Source: Phycisphaerales bacterium
GTDB taxonomy: Bacteria; Planctomycetota; Phycisphaerae; UBA1845
Direction: 5' to 3'
DNA length: 64,000 nt
Assembly (NCBI GenBank): GCA_020852275.1
Contig: JADZBE010000039.1
Span: 124,001-188,000, forward strand
The position numbers were made by a program, and so were the translations under genes. Shown one piece after another: positions 35,627 through 43,788 of this stretch. The notes under the pieces were generated by a model. The model was not told where the DNA came from, searched no databases, and saw only the letters and a list, made by a program, of their open reading frames with translations. The stretch's first letter is position 1. The number at the start of each line of letters is the position of its first letter.

Positions 35627-35668
35627 GAAAGCTGCTTGCTGCCGGCAGTCGGCTACAAGCCAGTGCAG
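35627..35668 (+). repeat. degenerate heptad array (NNNNGCT type), about 6 units
   Basis: GAAAGCT, GCTTGCT, GCCGGCA, GTCGGCT, ACAAGCC, AGTGCAG. A decayed relative of the array at 31350, downstream of the HEPN gene. Confidence 0.6.
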
Positions 35669-35723
35669 AGCGAGCAACCACGTGTCAAAATCGGGTTGAT
35701 GTTGGGATTGAATGGCGAACAGC

Positions 35724-35751
35724 TAGCAGCGAGCAGCCTGCAGCGTCTTCA
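35724..35751 (+). repeat. heptad array (GCNNGCA type), 3-4 units
   Basis: GCTAGCA, GCGAGCA, GCCTGCA, then GCGTCTT, ending 17 bp before the moxR ATG. Confidence 0.75.
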
Positions 35752-35768
35752 AGCACGGAGTGAATCGC

Positions 35769-36785
35769 ATGGCAACGACGATTGATCCGGCGGTGGAAAA
35801 GGCCACGCAGGAGTTCCGGCATAAGTTCAACAAGCTCAAGGAGGAGATCGGCAAGGCCATTGTCGGTCAGACGGAGATTGTGGACGGCGTGCTGACGTGC
35901 CTGTTCACCGGCGGGCACGTGCTGCTGGAAGGCGTGCCGGGGCTGGGGAAGACGTATCTGATTCGCACGCTGGCGGAGGCCGTGCAACTGGATTTTTCGC
36001 GCATTCAGTTCACGCCGGACCTCATGCCCGCGGACATCATCGGGACCAACATTGTCATGGAGGACGCCGAAACCGGGCGTCGGCATTTTCAGTTCCAGAA
36101 GGGCCCGATCTTCGCGCAGATCGTGCTCGCGGACGAAGTGAACCGCGCCACGCCCAAGACGCAGTCGGCCATTCTGGAAGCCATGCAGGAAAAGAGCGTC
36201 ACCGTCGCGGGCACGACCTACAAGCTTAAGCACCCGTTTTTTGTGATGGCGACGCAAAACCCCATCGAGCAGGAGGGCACGTACCCTCTGCCCGAGGCGC
36301 AGCTCGACCGTTTCATGTTCAAGATCGTGGTGGAATATCCCACCAAGGACGAGGTTAAGACCATTCTCGACCGCACGACCACCGGTTTTTCGCCGCAGAT
36401 CACGCGGGTCATGACGGGCGATGAAATCCTCGGGGCGCAAAACCTCGTGCGCCGCGTGGTCATGGCGCCGCACGTGCAGGATTACGCCGTGCGCCTCGCG
36501 ATGGCGTCGCACCCCGGCGGGCCGTTCGCCATTGAGGAAACCAACAAATACGTGCGCTGGGGCGTGAGCCCGCGCGCGGCGCAGGCGCTCACGCTGGGCG
36601 GGAAACTGTACGCCCTGCTCGATGGCCGGTTCAACGCCAGCTTCAGCGACGTGAAGAAGGTGTACCTGCCCGCGATGCGCCACCGCATGTTGCTCAACTT
36701 CGAGGGCGAGGCGGAGGGGATCACCACGGATGACGTCCTGCGGCTGATTCTGGATAAAACGCCCACGCTGGCGGAGGCGGCGTGA
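35769..36785 (+). CDS. MoxR-family AAA+ ATPase
   Basis: 338 residues. Walker A is GVPGLGKT (about residue 55), Walker B 'IVLADEVNRATPKTQSAILEAMQE', sensor 1 'VMATQNPIEQEGTYPLPEAQLDRFMF'. This is the AAA_3 MoxR group, chaperone-like ATPases acting with VWA proteins. The start at 35769 is supported by GGAG at eight bases. The related cluster members DUF58, BatA-like VWA and large VWA/GATase lie in the same direction but are separated by toxin-antitoxin genes and a transposase gene. Confidence 0.95.
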   Translation: MATTIDPAVEKATQEFRHKFNKLKEEIGKAIVGQTEIVDGVLTCLFTGGHVLLEGVPGLGKTYLIRTLAEAVQLDFSRIQFTPDLMPADIIGTNIVMEDAETGRRHFQFQKGPIFAQIVLADEVNRATPKTQSAILEAMQEKSVTVAGTTYKLKHPFFVMATQNPIEQEGTYPLPEAQLDRFMFKIVVEYPTKDEVKTILDRTTTGFSPQITRVMTGDEILGAQNLVRRVVMAPHVQDYAVRLAMASHPGGPFAIEETNKYVRWGVSPRAAQALTLGGKLYALLDGRFNASFSDVKKVYLPAMRHRMLLNFEGEAEGITTDDVLRLILDKTPTLAEAA

Positions 36786-36968
36786 GGCACGTTGACTTGC
36801 CGAGCAGTCAAAGCGCCCCAATAGGAGTTGTTAGTCTACAGCGCATGCTGCAGTTGACGGGATCGCCGAGCTGTGAATCAGAACCATTTCGTTTCCTGGC
36901 GGACTCTTCTCTGAAAAGTGTCGTTCGACGGCCGTTCTGATTGAGCTGAGGCCTTGGAGGCACAAGAC

Positions 36969-37223
36969 ATGGTTGTTCAGTTGAGTGGCGTCATTCACGG
37001 TCGCTCCATCGAGCTGGAGAGGGACGTCGGTTTGCCCGACGGCTGCGAAGTACGAGTCCGGATCGAGTCGCAGCGACTATCCCTGGAGGAACGACGGAAG
37101 CGCGTCCGCGCTTTATGCGGGGCTTGGAGAACAGACGAGACCCTTGAAGAGATATTTGCCGCGATTTCCAGGGAGCGCCTGCAGCGCGGACAGCGCACGG
37201 TGAGCGTCGATGATCCATCTTGA
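36969..37223 (+). CDS. VapB-like antitoxin candidate
   Basis: 84 residues. N-terminal beta segment 'MVVQLSGVIHGRSIELERDVGLPDGCEVRVRIE' resembles small antitoxins of the 'GVIHG..IEL....LPDG..V.V' type; the C-terminal helix probably binds the toxin. GGAGG lies eight bases before the ATG at 36969. It overlaps the PIN-domain gene by 14 bp. Confidence 0.8.
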   Translation: MVVQLSGVIHGRSIELERDVGLPDGCEVRVRIESQRLSLEERRKRVRALCGAWRTDETLEEIFAAISRERLQRGQRTVSVDDPS

Positions 37224-37608
37224 CACCAATATCGTCGTTGCCCACCTGAGGGGAGACCATCGCGTTGCGGAGCGACTCGCCTCGGCACTGCCGGACGTCG
37301 GTCTGAGCATGGTGGTTGTTGCCGAGTTGCTGTTCGGTGTTGAGGTATCCTCCCGCCGGGAGGAGAACGCCGTGCGACTGGCAGAGTTGTTCGGCCTCGT
37401 GGCGTTGATCGAATTCGACCGCCCCTGTGCGGACGCATATGCAATGGTGCGTGCTGGACAACGTCGATCCGGGCGATCCTCCGGCGAGGCGGACGCCTTG
37501 ATCGCCGCGACCGCGCTCGCACACAAAGCGACGGTCGTGACGCACAATACGCGGCATTTCGAGGGTATTGAGGGCTTGGCGTGCGAAGACTGGCTGAGCC
37601 AACCCTGA
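37210..37608 (+). CDS. VapC-type PIN-domain toxin
   Basis: 132 residues. Acidic PIN residues Asp5 (HLDTNI), Glu39 (VVAELLFG) and Asp95 (GEADALIAATALAH) are present, with 'VTHNTRHFEGIEGL' near the C terminus. It would be an RNase toxin neutralised by the overlapping upstream antitoxin. Confidence 0.88.
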   Translation: MIHLDTNIVVAHLRGDHRVAERLASALPDVGLSMVVVAELLFGVEVSSRREENAVRLAELFGLVALIEFDRPCADAYAMVRAGQRRSGRSSGEADALIAATALAHKATVVTHNTRHFEGIEGLACEDWLSQP

Positions 37609-37762
37609 ATACTCCGAATCAGGCGACGGGCTGCCAAGGCGCGCCATGGAAGTGCGGGAGGATCCCGAGGGCTTTACCATTGACCGCGTCCCGACGCGAA
37701 TCAGAAGCAAGGCGCCGGCGGTGGCTGCGTGAGGCGACGGTGACAATGCGAAAGTCAAAACC

Positions 37763-37990
37763 ATGACGATTGATCAACTACGCTCGGTGCAACGAGCCAA
37801 GCCCTTTCGCCCGTACAGGCTTCATGTGGCGGATGGTGACGTGATGGAAGTTCGGCGCCAGGAGTTTGGCTCGACAAGCCCTTCCGGACGGACCCTTGTT
37901 GTCTTTGGAGAGGGCGATGAAATGAGCATTATTGACCTGCTGCTTGTGAGCAGAATCGAGATGACTAACGGCGCCTCGGCGAAGCACTGA
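37763..37990 (+). CDS. conserved small planctomycete-type protein
   Basis: 75 residues: 'MTIDQLRSVQRAKPFRPYRLHVADGDVMEVRRQEF...SPSGRTLVVFGEGDEMSIIDLLLVSRIEM'. I recognise this pattern as a recurrent short protein in planctomycete genomes, often in many copies, but no function is known to me. It ends three bases before the DUF58 start codon, so it is co-translated with it. Confidence 0.75.
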   Translation: MTIDQLRSVQRAKPFRPYRLHVADGDVMEVRRQEFGSTSPSGRTLVVFGEGDEMSIIDLLLVSRIEMTNGASAKH

Positions 37991-37993
37991 ACC

Positions 37994-38896
37994 ATGCCTG
38001 CGACGACAACCGCCATCCCGGAATCCCTTCTTTCCCCCGACTTCATCGCGAAGATCGAGCAGTTGCAGCTCGTCTCGCGGAAGATATTCATGGGCAAGAT
38101 GCGCGGCGAGCGGCGCAGCAAGAAGCGCGGCGAGTCGGTCGAGTTCGCGGACTACCGTAATTACGTGGTCGGCGACGACCTGCGCCACGTGGACTGGAAC
38201 ATTTACGCGCGGCTGGAGAAGCTCTTCCTCAAGCTGTTTCTCGAAGAGGAAGACCTGCACGTGTCGGTGCTGGTGGACATGTCCAAAAGCATGGACTGGG
38301 GGAAGCCGTCGAAGTCGCTGTATGCCCGGCGCGTCGCGGCAGCGATCGGGTATATCGGGCTGGTCAATTACGACCGGGTAAGCGTGTACGCATACTCGGA
38401 CGGACTGCAGTATGAGATGGCCGGGCTGCGCAGCCGGCGCTCGCTGCCGAAGGTGCTGGACTTCTTGAGGAAGACGGAATGCGAGGGCGCAAGCAACCTG
38501 TCCGCCGCGTGCAAACAGTTTGCCATCCGCCATCCTCAATCGGGCATTGTGATCCTGCTGAGCGATTTCTTCGAGAAGGGCGGTTATGAGCAGGGGCTTA
38601 AGTTCCTGCTGGGCCGCAGGTACGACATCTACTGCATTCAGATGCTCAGTCCGGAGGAGGTCGATCCGCCGCTGGTCGGCGACTTGCAGCTCAAGGACGT
38701 GGAGGACGGCGATCTGGCGGACGTGACGGTGAGCCGCGCGCTGCTGAACCGGTACAAGCAAAACCTCCAGGCATACTGCGGCGGGCTCAAGGAGTTCTGC
38801 ACACAGCGGGGGATCAACTACCTGTTTACTGGAACGGACGTGCCGTTTGAGCAAATCGTGCTGAATTATTTCCGGAGGCGCGGGCTCGTGGCGTAG
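37994..38896 (+). CDS. DUF58 family protein
   Basis: 300 residues. The DUF58 core 'GERRSKKRGESVEFADYRNYVVGDDLRHVDWNIYARLEKLFLKLFLEEEDLHVSVLVDMSKSMDWG' is complete, followed by a VWA-like fold ('VLVDMSKSM' as degenerate MIDAS). DUF58 proteins are encoded with MoxR ATPases and VWA/Bat proteins and are presumed partners in the same complex. No membrane helix is seen. Confidence 0.92.
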   Translation: MPATTTAIPESLLSPDFIAKIEQLQLVSRKIFMGKMRGERRSKKRGESVEFADYRNYVVGDDLRHVDWNIYARLEKLFLKLFLEEEDLHVSVLVDMSKSMDWGKPSKSLYARRVAAAIGYIGLVNYDRVSVYAYSDGLQYEMAGLRSRRSLPKVLDFLRKTECEGASNLSAACKQFAIRHPQSGIVILLSDFFEKGGYEQGLKFLLGRRYDIYCIQMLSPEEVDPPLVGDLQLKDVEDGDLADVTVSRALLNRYKQNLQAYCGGLKEFCTQRGINYLFTGTDVPFEQIVLNYFRRRGLVA

Positions 38897-38981
38897 AGGG
38901 GGTGGCCGCGCTCAGCGAACGGGCGGCAGCCGATGGCGGACGGCGACGCTGGTGGACGGCGACGCTGGAGGCGGTTGGCAC

Positions 38982-39002
38982 GTAGGGCGGGCTATGCCCG
39001 CC
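38982..39002 (+). repeat. REP element, left of the RAYT gene
   Basis: GTAG followed by the hairpin GGCGGGC-TAT-GCCCGCC. It is the inverted counterpart of 39644-39664 (19 of 21 positions equal after reversal). Confidence 0.85.
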
Positions 39003-39061
39003 TTCTACGGAGATTATGGAAACATAGAATTAACTTTGGCGCGCCATTCTGAGGAGGATCC

Positions 39062-39601
39062 ATGCCGCACTATTTGCGAAGGCGCGTCGATGGCGCTTCG
39101 TACTTCTTTACGGTCGTGACGTATCGGCGACGACGCCTGTTCGACAAAGACATCGCCCGTCGGTGTCTGCGAGAAGCGTTCTTGTATGTTCAGCGCGAGT
39201 GGCCCTTTGAGCAATTCGCCGTCGTGCTGCTGCCAGACCACCTTCATGCAATCTGGACCATGCCTCCGGAGGATTCTGATTTTTCAATCAGGTGGGCGAA
39301 TATCAAGCGGACGTTTTCGAAACGTTGGATTGCGGAGGGCGGCGGTGATCTGGTTGTTTCCGGGAATGCAGCTCGACATCGCCAACGAGGAGTTTGGCAG
39401 CCACGCTTTTGGGAGCACATGATCCGTTCAGAGCAGGAGTTGTACGCGTACCGCGATTACGTCCATTTGAATCCGGTTCGACACGGCTATGTGAACGACC
39501 CCTTGGATTGGCGTTGGTCCAGCGTCCACCAGCATCTCAAGCGAGGATGGCTGAGTTCGGATTGGACGAGCTGGTCGCCGATTGAGGCGAGGGTGGAGTA
39601 G
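39062..39601 (+). mobile_element. REP-associated tyrosine transposase (RAYT, Y1_Tnp)
   Basis: 179 residues. It has the HUH motif in 'VVLLPDHLHAIWTMP' and the catalytic Tyr candidate in 'YRDYVHLNPVRHGYV', plus the conserved C-terminal 'WRWSSVHQHLKRG'. This is the transposase class linked to mobility of REP palindromes. The frame is intact. It is flanked by inverted REPs and sits between DUF58 and BatA-like genes. The whole unit spans about 38982-39664. Confidence 0.9.
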
Positions 39602-39643
39602 GTTTCCGGTGGTTTGGGGCCGAGCGAGTCGTGGGGAGCGAAA

Positions 39644-39664
39644 GGCGGGCGGAGCCCGCCCTAC
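39644..39664 (-). repeat. REP element, right of the RAYT gene
   Basis: Hairpin GGCGGGC-GGA-GCCCGCC followed by CTAC, inverted relative to the left copy, ending 15 bp before the BatA-like start codon. Confidence 0.85.
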
Positions 39665-39679
39665 GGTGTTGAGTGTGAC

Positions 39680-41728
39680 ATGACTTTTCCGGATTTTCTT
39701 AATCCTGCAGCGATCGCCGTGGCGGCGGGCACGACTCTTCCGCCCTTGGTGGCGCTGTATTTCCTCAAACTGAAGCGCAACCTGCACGTCGTTCCTTCGA
39801 CGTTCCTATGGAAGCGCGCGGTCGAGGACCTGCATGTCAACTCGCCGTTCCAGCGGTTGCGCCGCAGTCTGCTGCTGCTGCTGCAACTGCTGGCGCTGAT
39901 TTGCGGCGCCGCCGCCCTGGGCGTGCCCATGTGTGAGCAAGTCGAAAAGCGGGAGGACACGCTGATTCTGCTGATCGACCAGTCCGCGTCGATGGGGATT
40001 ATCGAGGATGACGGCCGGACGCGCCTCGATCGAGCGAAGACCGAGGCGCAGAAGGTGATCGACGACATGACCCCCGGCTCGCGCGCGCTGGTCGTGGCCT
40101 TCTGCGACCGCGCCTCGGTGGTGTCGTCGTTTGAATCGGACAAGGCCGCGCTGAAGGAGCGAATCCAACAGATCGAGCAGACGCAGAGCACGTCCACGCT
40201 GTCGGAGGCGCTGCGCCTGGCCGAGGCGTATTCGCAGAACATCATCATCGGCGCGTCCGGAGGCGGCGCGGACGTTGCCCCCAAGAGCACGGCCCCGCCC
40301 GCAGACGTGTTCATCTACACCGACGGTCGCATTGCGGACGGCGAAGATCTGGCCGTCGAGAATCTCAACGCGGCCAAGATGGAGGTCGTTTCCGTCGGGC
40401 AGCGGAGCGACAACGTGGGCATCCTCACCATGGAGACACGACGGCAGTATGAGCGGCCTGACGTCTTGCAAGTGTTCGCGGGGCTTCGCAACTTCGGCCC
40501 GCAGCCGGTGGAGTTTGACGCCGCGCTTTACCTGAACGATGAGTTCGTGGACAACCAGATGGTGCGGCTGGAGGGGGCGGCGCCGGACTCACCGGGTTTC
40601 GAGCCGGACGCGCTGCGCCCCACGCCCCCGACGGGCAGCGCCTTGTCCATTGCATTCGACGAGGTCGAGTTCAACGAGGCCGGCACGGTGGAGGTGCGTC
40701 TGCGCATCGACGACGCGCTGGCGGCGGACAATCGCGCGTGGACGGTCGTGGAGCCGCCGCGTCATGTCCGCGTGCTTCTCGTCACCAGCGGCGACTTTCT
40801 CATGGAGGAGGCGCTCGGTTCGCTGCCGTTTCAGCTGGAAAAGATGCTGCCGTCGGAGTTTGAGAAGGCGATGGAGGCCGGGGACGCCAAACTATTGGAC
40901 GGCGAGCGCTGCCGGTTTGACGTGGTCGTGTTCGATGCGTTTTCGCCGGACAAGCTGCCGCAGGGAAATTACTTCTATTGGGGCGCTGCGCCGAAGATCG
41001 AGGGCTTCAGCGCCGGCAAGACAATCCGCGACGAGCGCATCTTCGATTGGGACGACACGCATCCCATCCTGCGCCATGTGCAGGTGGCGGGCATCGACGT
41101 GTTTCAGTGGATCGAGCTGACGGCGCCAGTTGACGCCGTGCAGCTGATCAAGGGGCAAAGCTCGCCGGTGTTGGCTTATCTGTCCCGCGCGGGGAGCCAA
41201 TACCTCGTCAGCGCGTTTTCCCTGATCGTCGAGGACGATAACGCCAACCCGATGCTGAACACCTATTGGGTCACCAAGCCGCACTTCATTGTATTCCTGC
41301 AGAACGCGATTCAATTCCTCTCTTCATCCCAAATGGCCACGGGAACCAAGAGCGCCAGGCCCGGCGACCCGGTGATGATTCCCGCTCCGCCGGGCGAGTC
41401 GTCGGTCGTCGTGCAACGCCCGGATAACGTTCGGGACGCAATCCCCTCTGCCGGCGCGCAAACACTGCACTACGCCCGCACGCGGACGGTCGGCGTTTAT
41501 CGCGCCGAGCCGGGCGTGCCTGGTCAGGACCGATTCGCCGTGAACCTGTTTGACGCGGTCGAGAGCTGCACCGCGCCGCGCACCAAGCTGAGCATCGGCA
41601 CGGAGACGCTTGCCGTGGCCGCGGGCGATAAGGCGACCAACCGCCCGGCCTGGCCTTACGTGCTGCTGGCGATGCTCGGCGTGCTGACGCTGGAATGGGT
41701 GGTGTACAACCGGCGGGTCTTCGTGTGA
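39680..41728 (+). CDS. BatA-like membrane VWA protein
   Basis: 682 residues. The N-terminal BatA domain (hydrophobic 'AAIAVAAGTTLPPLVALYFLKLKR' and 'LLLLLQLLALICGAAALGV') is followed by a VWA domain with intact MIDAS start LLIDQSASMG and, from about residue 330, a long extracytoplasmic region. A last helix ('PYVLLAMLGVLTLEWVVY') is near the C terminus. These proteins are partners of MoxR and DUF58. The ATG at 39680 is chosen because upstream frame sequence is REP-derived. The natural ribosome-binding site is weak, perhaps because of the REP just upstream. Confidence 0.85.
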   Translation: MTFPDFLNPAAIAVAAGTTLPPLVALYFLKLKRNLHVVPSTFLWKRAVEDLHVNSPFQRLRRSLLLLLQLLALICGAAALGVPMCEQVEKREDTLILLIDQSASMGIIEDDGRTRLDRAKTEAQKVIDDMTPGSRALVVAFCDRASVVSSFESDKAALKERIQQIEQTQSTSTLSEALRLAEAYSQNIIIGASGGGADVAPKSTAPPADVFIYTDGRIADGEDLAVENLNAAKMEVVSVGQRSDNVGILTMETRRQYERPDVLQVFAGLRNFGPQPVEFDAALYLNDEFVDNQMVRLEGAAPDSPGFEPDALRPTPPTGSALSIAFDEVEFNEAGTVEVRLRIDDALAADNRAWTVVEPPRHVRVLLVTSGDFLMEEALGSLPFQLEKMLPSEFEKAMEAGDAKLLDGERCRFDVVVFDAFSPDKLPQGNYFYWGAAPKIEGFSAGKTIRDERIFDWDDTHPILRHVQVAGIDVFQWIELTAPVDAVQLIKGQSSPVLAYLSRAGSQYLVSAFSLIVEDDNANPMLNTYWVTKPHFIVFLQNAIQFLSSSQMATGTKSARPGDPVMIPAPPGESSVVVQRPDNVRDAIPSAGAQTLHYARTRTVGVYRAEPGVPGQDRFAVNLFDAVESCTAPRTKLSIGTETLAVAAGDKATNRPAWPYVLLAMLGVLTLEWVVYNRRVFV

Positions 41729-41810
41729 TCCGCGCGGTCCCGTTTTCATCATCCGCCGCACGGAATCCCCGCTGGATGCGTTAACCGTCCCTGGCAGCAG
41801 GGGACGCCTG

Positions 41811-41910
41811 TCATTCCCGCGAAGGCGGGATTCCAGCGGTTGGCTTGCGAGGTATCGCACTTCCAGCGGTTCTTCCGCGCGGGCTGGGCCCCCGCGTGCG
41901 CGGGGGTGAC
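41811..41910 (+). repeat. ~101-bp MITE-like element, copy C
   Basis: Begins TCATTCCCGCGAAGGCGGGATTCC and ends CCCGCGTGCGCGGGGGTGAC. Aligns with copies A, B and D along the full length. In the 473-bp gap upstream of the flagellin gene, where I found no clear sigma-28 promoter. Confidence 0.85.
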
Positions 41911-42201
41911 GAAGCGCGCCTCAGGTATCGAGTTTCGCCAAGGGCTGTCAGGCCATCCTCCGCTTTCCACATTCTCCGCATTGCCCCACGAGCGACGATT
42001 TTCTTACCCGCCGTTTGTGCTTCCCCATAAGAAGTGCGCGCCAGCGCGACGCGATGTCCGCGCACAACCTGCCCGCCCTGTAAGCGCGCGATTCGGCTGA
42101 AAACCGCGCCGACCATTTGCCCGCCTTTCGCGGCGTATTTTACGTCACCCATAGCCGCACTTCGTCCCTGCGGCATCGCCGTGCGAAAGGAGACTCGACC
42201 A

Positions 42202-43677
42202 ATGGCTCTCACCGTTACGAACGTCAATACGCTGAGCCTGCTGAACATCCTGAGCCGCAACACGCAAGCTCAGTCCAGCACGCTCAAGCAGTTGTCCACC
42301 GGTTTCCGCATCAACACCGGCGCGGATGATCCGGCGGGGCTGATCGCCTCAACCCTGCTCACGACGGACATTACAGCCGTCGATGCCGCGATTCAGAACA
42401 ACGAGCGAACCGACTCGCTGCTGAGCGTGGCGGACGGCGCGATGGGCGAGGTCAGCAAGCTGCTGACGGAAATCGAATCCCTCGTCGCCAAGTCCACGAA
42501 CCAGTCCGGCATCTCCGAAGCCGAGCGCTCCGCCAATCAGGCGCAGATCGACAACGCGCTGGCGGCCATCGACCGCATCGTCAGCACCACCGATTTCAGC
42601 GGAAACAAGCTGCTGGACGGCACGCAGTCGATCACCACGACGGGCGTGGCCGGCAACACCAATATTGACAATGTCCGTGTTTTCTCGCGCAGCCAATCCA
42701 CCTCCAGTACCTCGCTGACTATCACGCGAGTCACGTCGGCGCAGACCGCCTCGGCGATCTTCTCCGGCGCGTCCGGCGCCAGCGCCCGCTCGAACGGCAC
42801 GACGGAGGTCGTCGTGGCCGGCACGCTCGGCACCGCCACGCTGAGCATTGCCAGCGGCAAGACCAAGACGGAAATCCAGACGATCATCAACAACGCCAAG
42901 GCTCAGACCGGCGTCAGCGCGATCCTCGACTCCTCCGGCAGCATCGAGCTGCACTCGACGACGTACGGAACGGACGCGTTCGTCACGGTGACGGTGCTTT
43001 CCGGGGGGACCATCAACAACAGCTACGGCACCGCGACGAGCGACAGCGACACCACCAACGACATCGCCAGCACCTCGAAGACCGCCGGACGCGACGCGGT
43101 CATCCAGGTTAACAGTCAGAACGCGGGCGTGGACGGACTGGACGTGTCTTACAACGCCAACGGGATGAGCCTGGGATTCTCGCTGACCACCGCGTTCGGA
43201 AGCGGGGCGACGTCCAACTCGACGACGAGCTTCACCGTCGCCGCGAGCGGCGGCGCTACCTTCCAGCTCGGCACGACGAGCGACACGCGCTCGACGATCG
43301 GCATCGACTCGATCGCCTCCTACAACCTGGGAGGCGGCGACTCGGGCGCGCGGCTCAATCAGCTCAAGTCCGGCGGCACGGCCGACCTCCGCACCAACGT
43401 CGCCACCGCGCTGACGGTGGTAAAGAAGGCCGTGCAGCAGGTGGCCGAGGCTCGCGGGCGCGTCGGAGGCTTCCAGAAGTACCAGGTGCAAAGCGCCCTG
43501 ACGAACATGCAGTCCACCAAGACGGGGCTGGAAGCGGCGCGCAGCGTCATCCGCGACACGGACTTCGCGGCCGCCACTTCGCAGCTCAACAAGGACACCG
43601 TGCTGGTGCAGTCGAGCATCCAACTGCTCGGCGTCGCCAGCCAGCAGGCAGCGCAGATCCTCTCGCTGCTGGGTTGA
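42202..43677 (+). CDS. flagellin
   Basis: 491 residues. The conserved N-terminal D0/D1 region ('NVNTLSLLNILSRNTQAQSSTLKQLSTGFRINTGADDPAGL' ... 'DNALAAIDRIVSTTDFSGNKLLDG') and C-terminal D1/D0 region ('GGFQKYQVQSALTNMQSTKTGLEAARSVIRDTDFAAATSQLNKDTVLVQSSIQLLGVASQQAAQIL') enclose a variable Ser/Thr-rich central part. It is exported through the flagellar apparatus and forms the filament. AAAGGAG upstream fixes the start. Monocistronic with a hairpin behind. Confidence 0.95.
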   Translation: MALTVTNVNTLSLLNILSRNTQAQSSTLKQLSTGFRINTGADDPAGLIASTLLTTDITAVDAAIQNNERTDSLLSVADGAMGEVSKLLTEIESLVAKSTNQSGISEAERSANQAQIDNALAAIDRIVSTTDFSGNKLLDGTQSITTTGVAGNTNIDNVRVFSRSQSTSSTSLTITRVTSAQTASAIFSGASGASARSNGTTEVVVAGTLGTATLSIASGKTKTEIQTIINNAKAQTGVSAILDSSGSIELHSTTYGTDAFVTVTVLSGGTINNSYGTATSDSDTTNDIASTSKTAGRDAVIQVNSQNAGVDGLDVSYNANGMSLGFSLTTAFGSGATSNSTTSFTVAASGGATFQLGTTSDTRSTIGIDSIASYNLGGGDSGARLNQLKSGGTADLRTNVATALTVVKKAVQQVAEARGRVGGFQKYQVQSALTNMQSTKTGLEAARSVIRDTDFAAATSQLNKDTVLVQSSIQLLGVASQQAAQILSLLG

Positions 43678-43724
43678 TCGTGGCGAACCCGAGGGGAGAG
43701 TCGTTCGCCAGTCATGAGGGACGA

Positions 43725-43763
43725 CGGGCCGGGGATGGGAAACCACCCCCGGCCCGTGCTTTA
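43725..43763 (+). terminator. probable terminator after flagellin
   Basis: 10-bp GC stem (CGGGCCGGGG/CCCCGGCCCG, 12-nt loop) about 50 bp after the stop codon, followed by only a short T-rich stretch (TGCTTTATC). Confidence 0.6.
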
Positions 43764-43788
43764 TCCTGGGGAGCCAGGCGCTTGCGTC

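Noticed and set aside
41990-42201. Sigma-28 promoter for flagellin
   Set aside because: No TAAA and GCCGATAA pair with correct spacing could be found.
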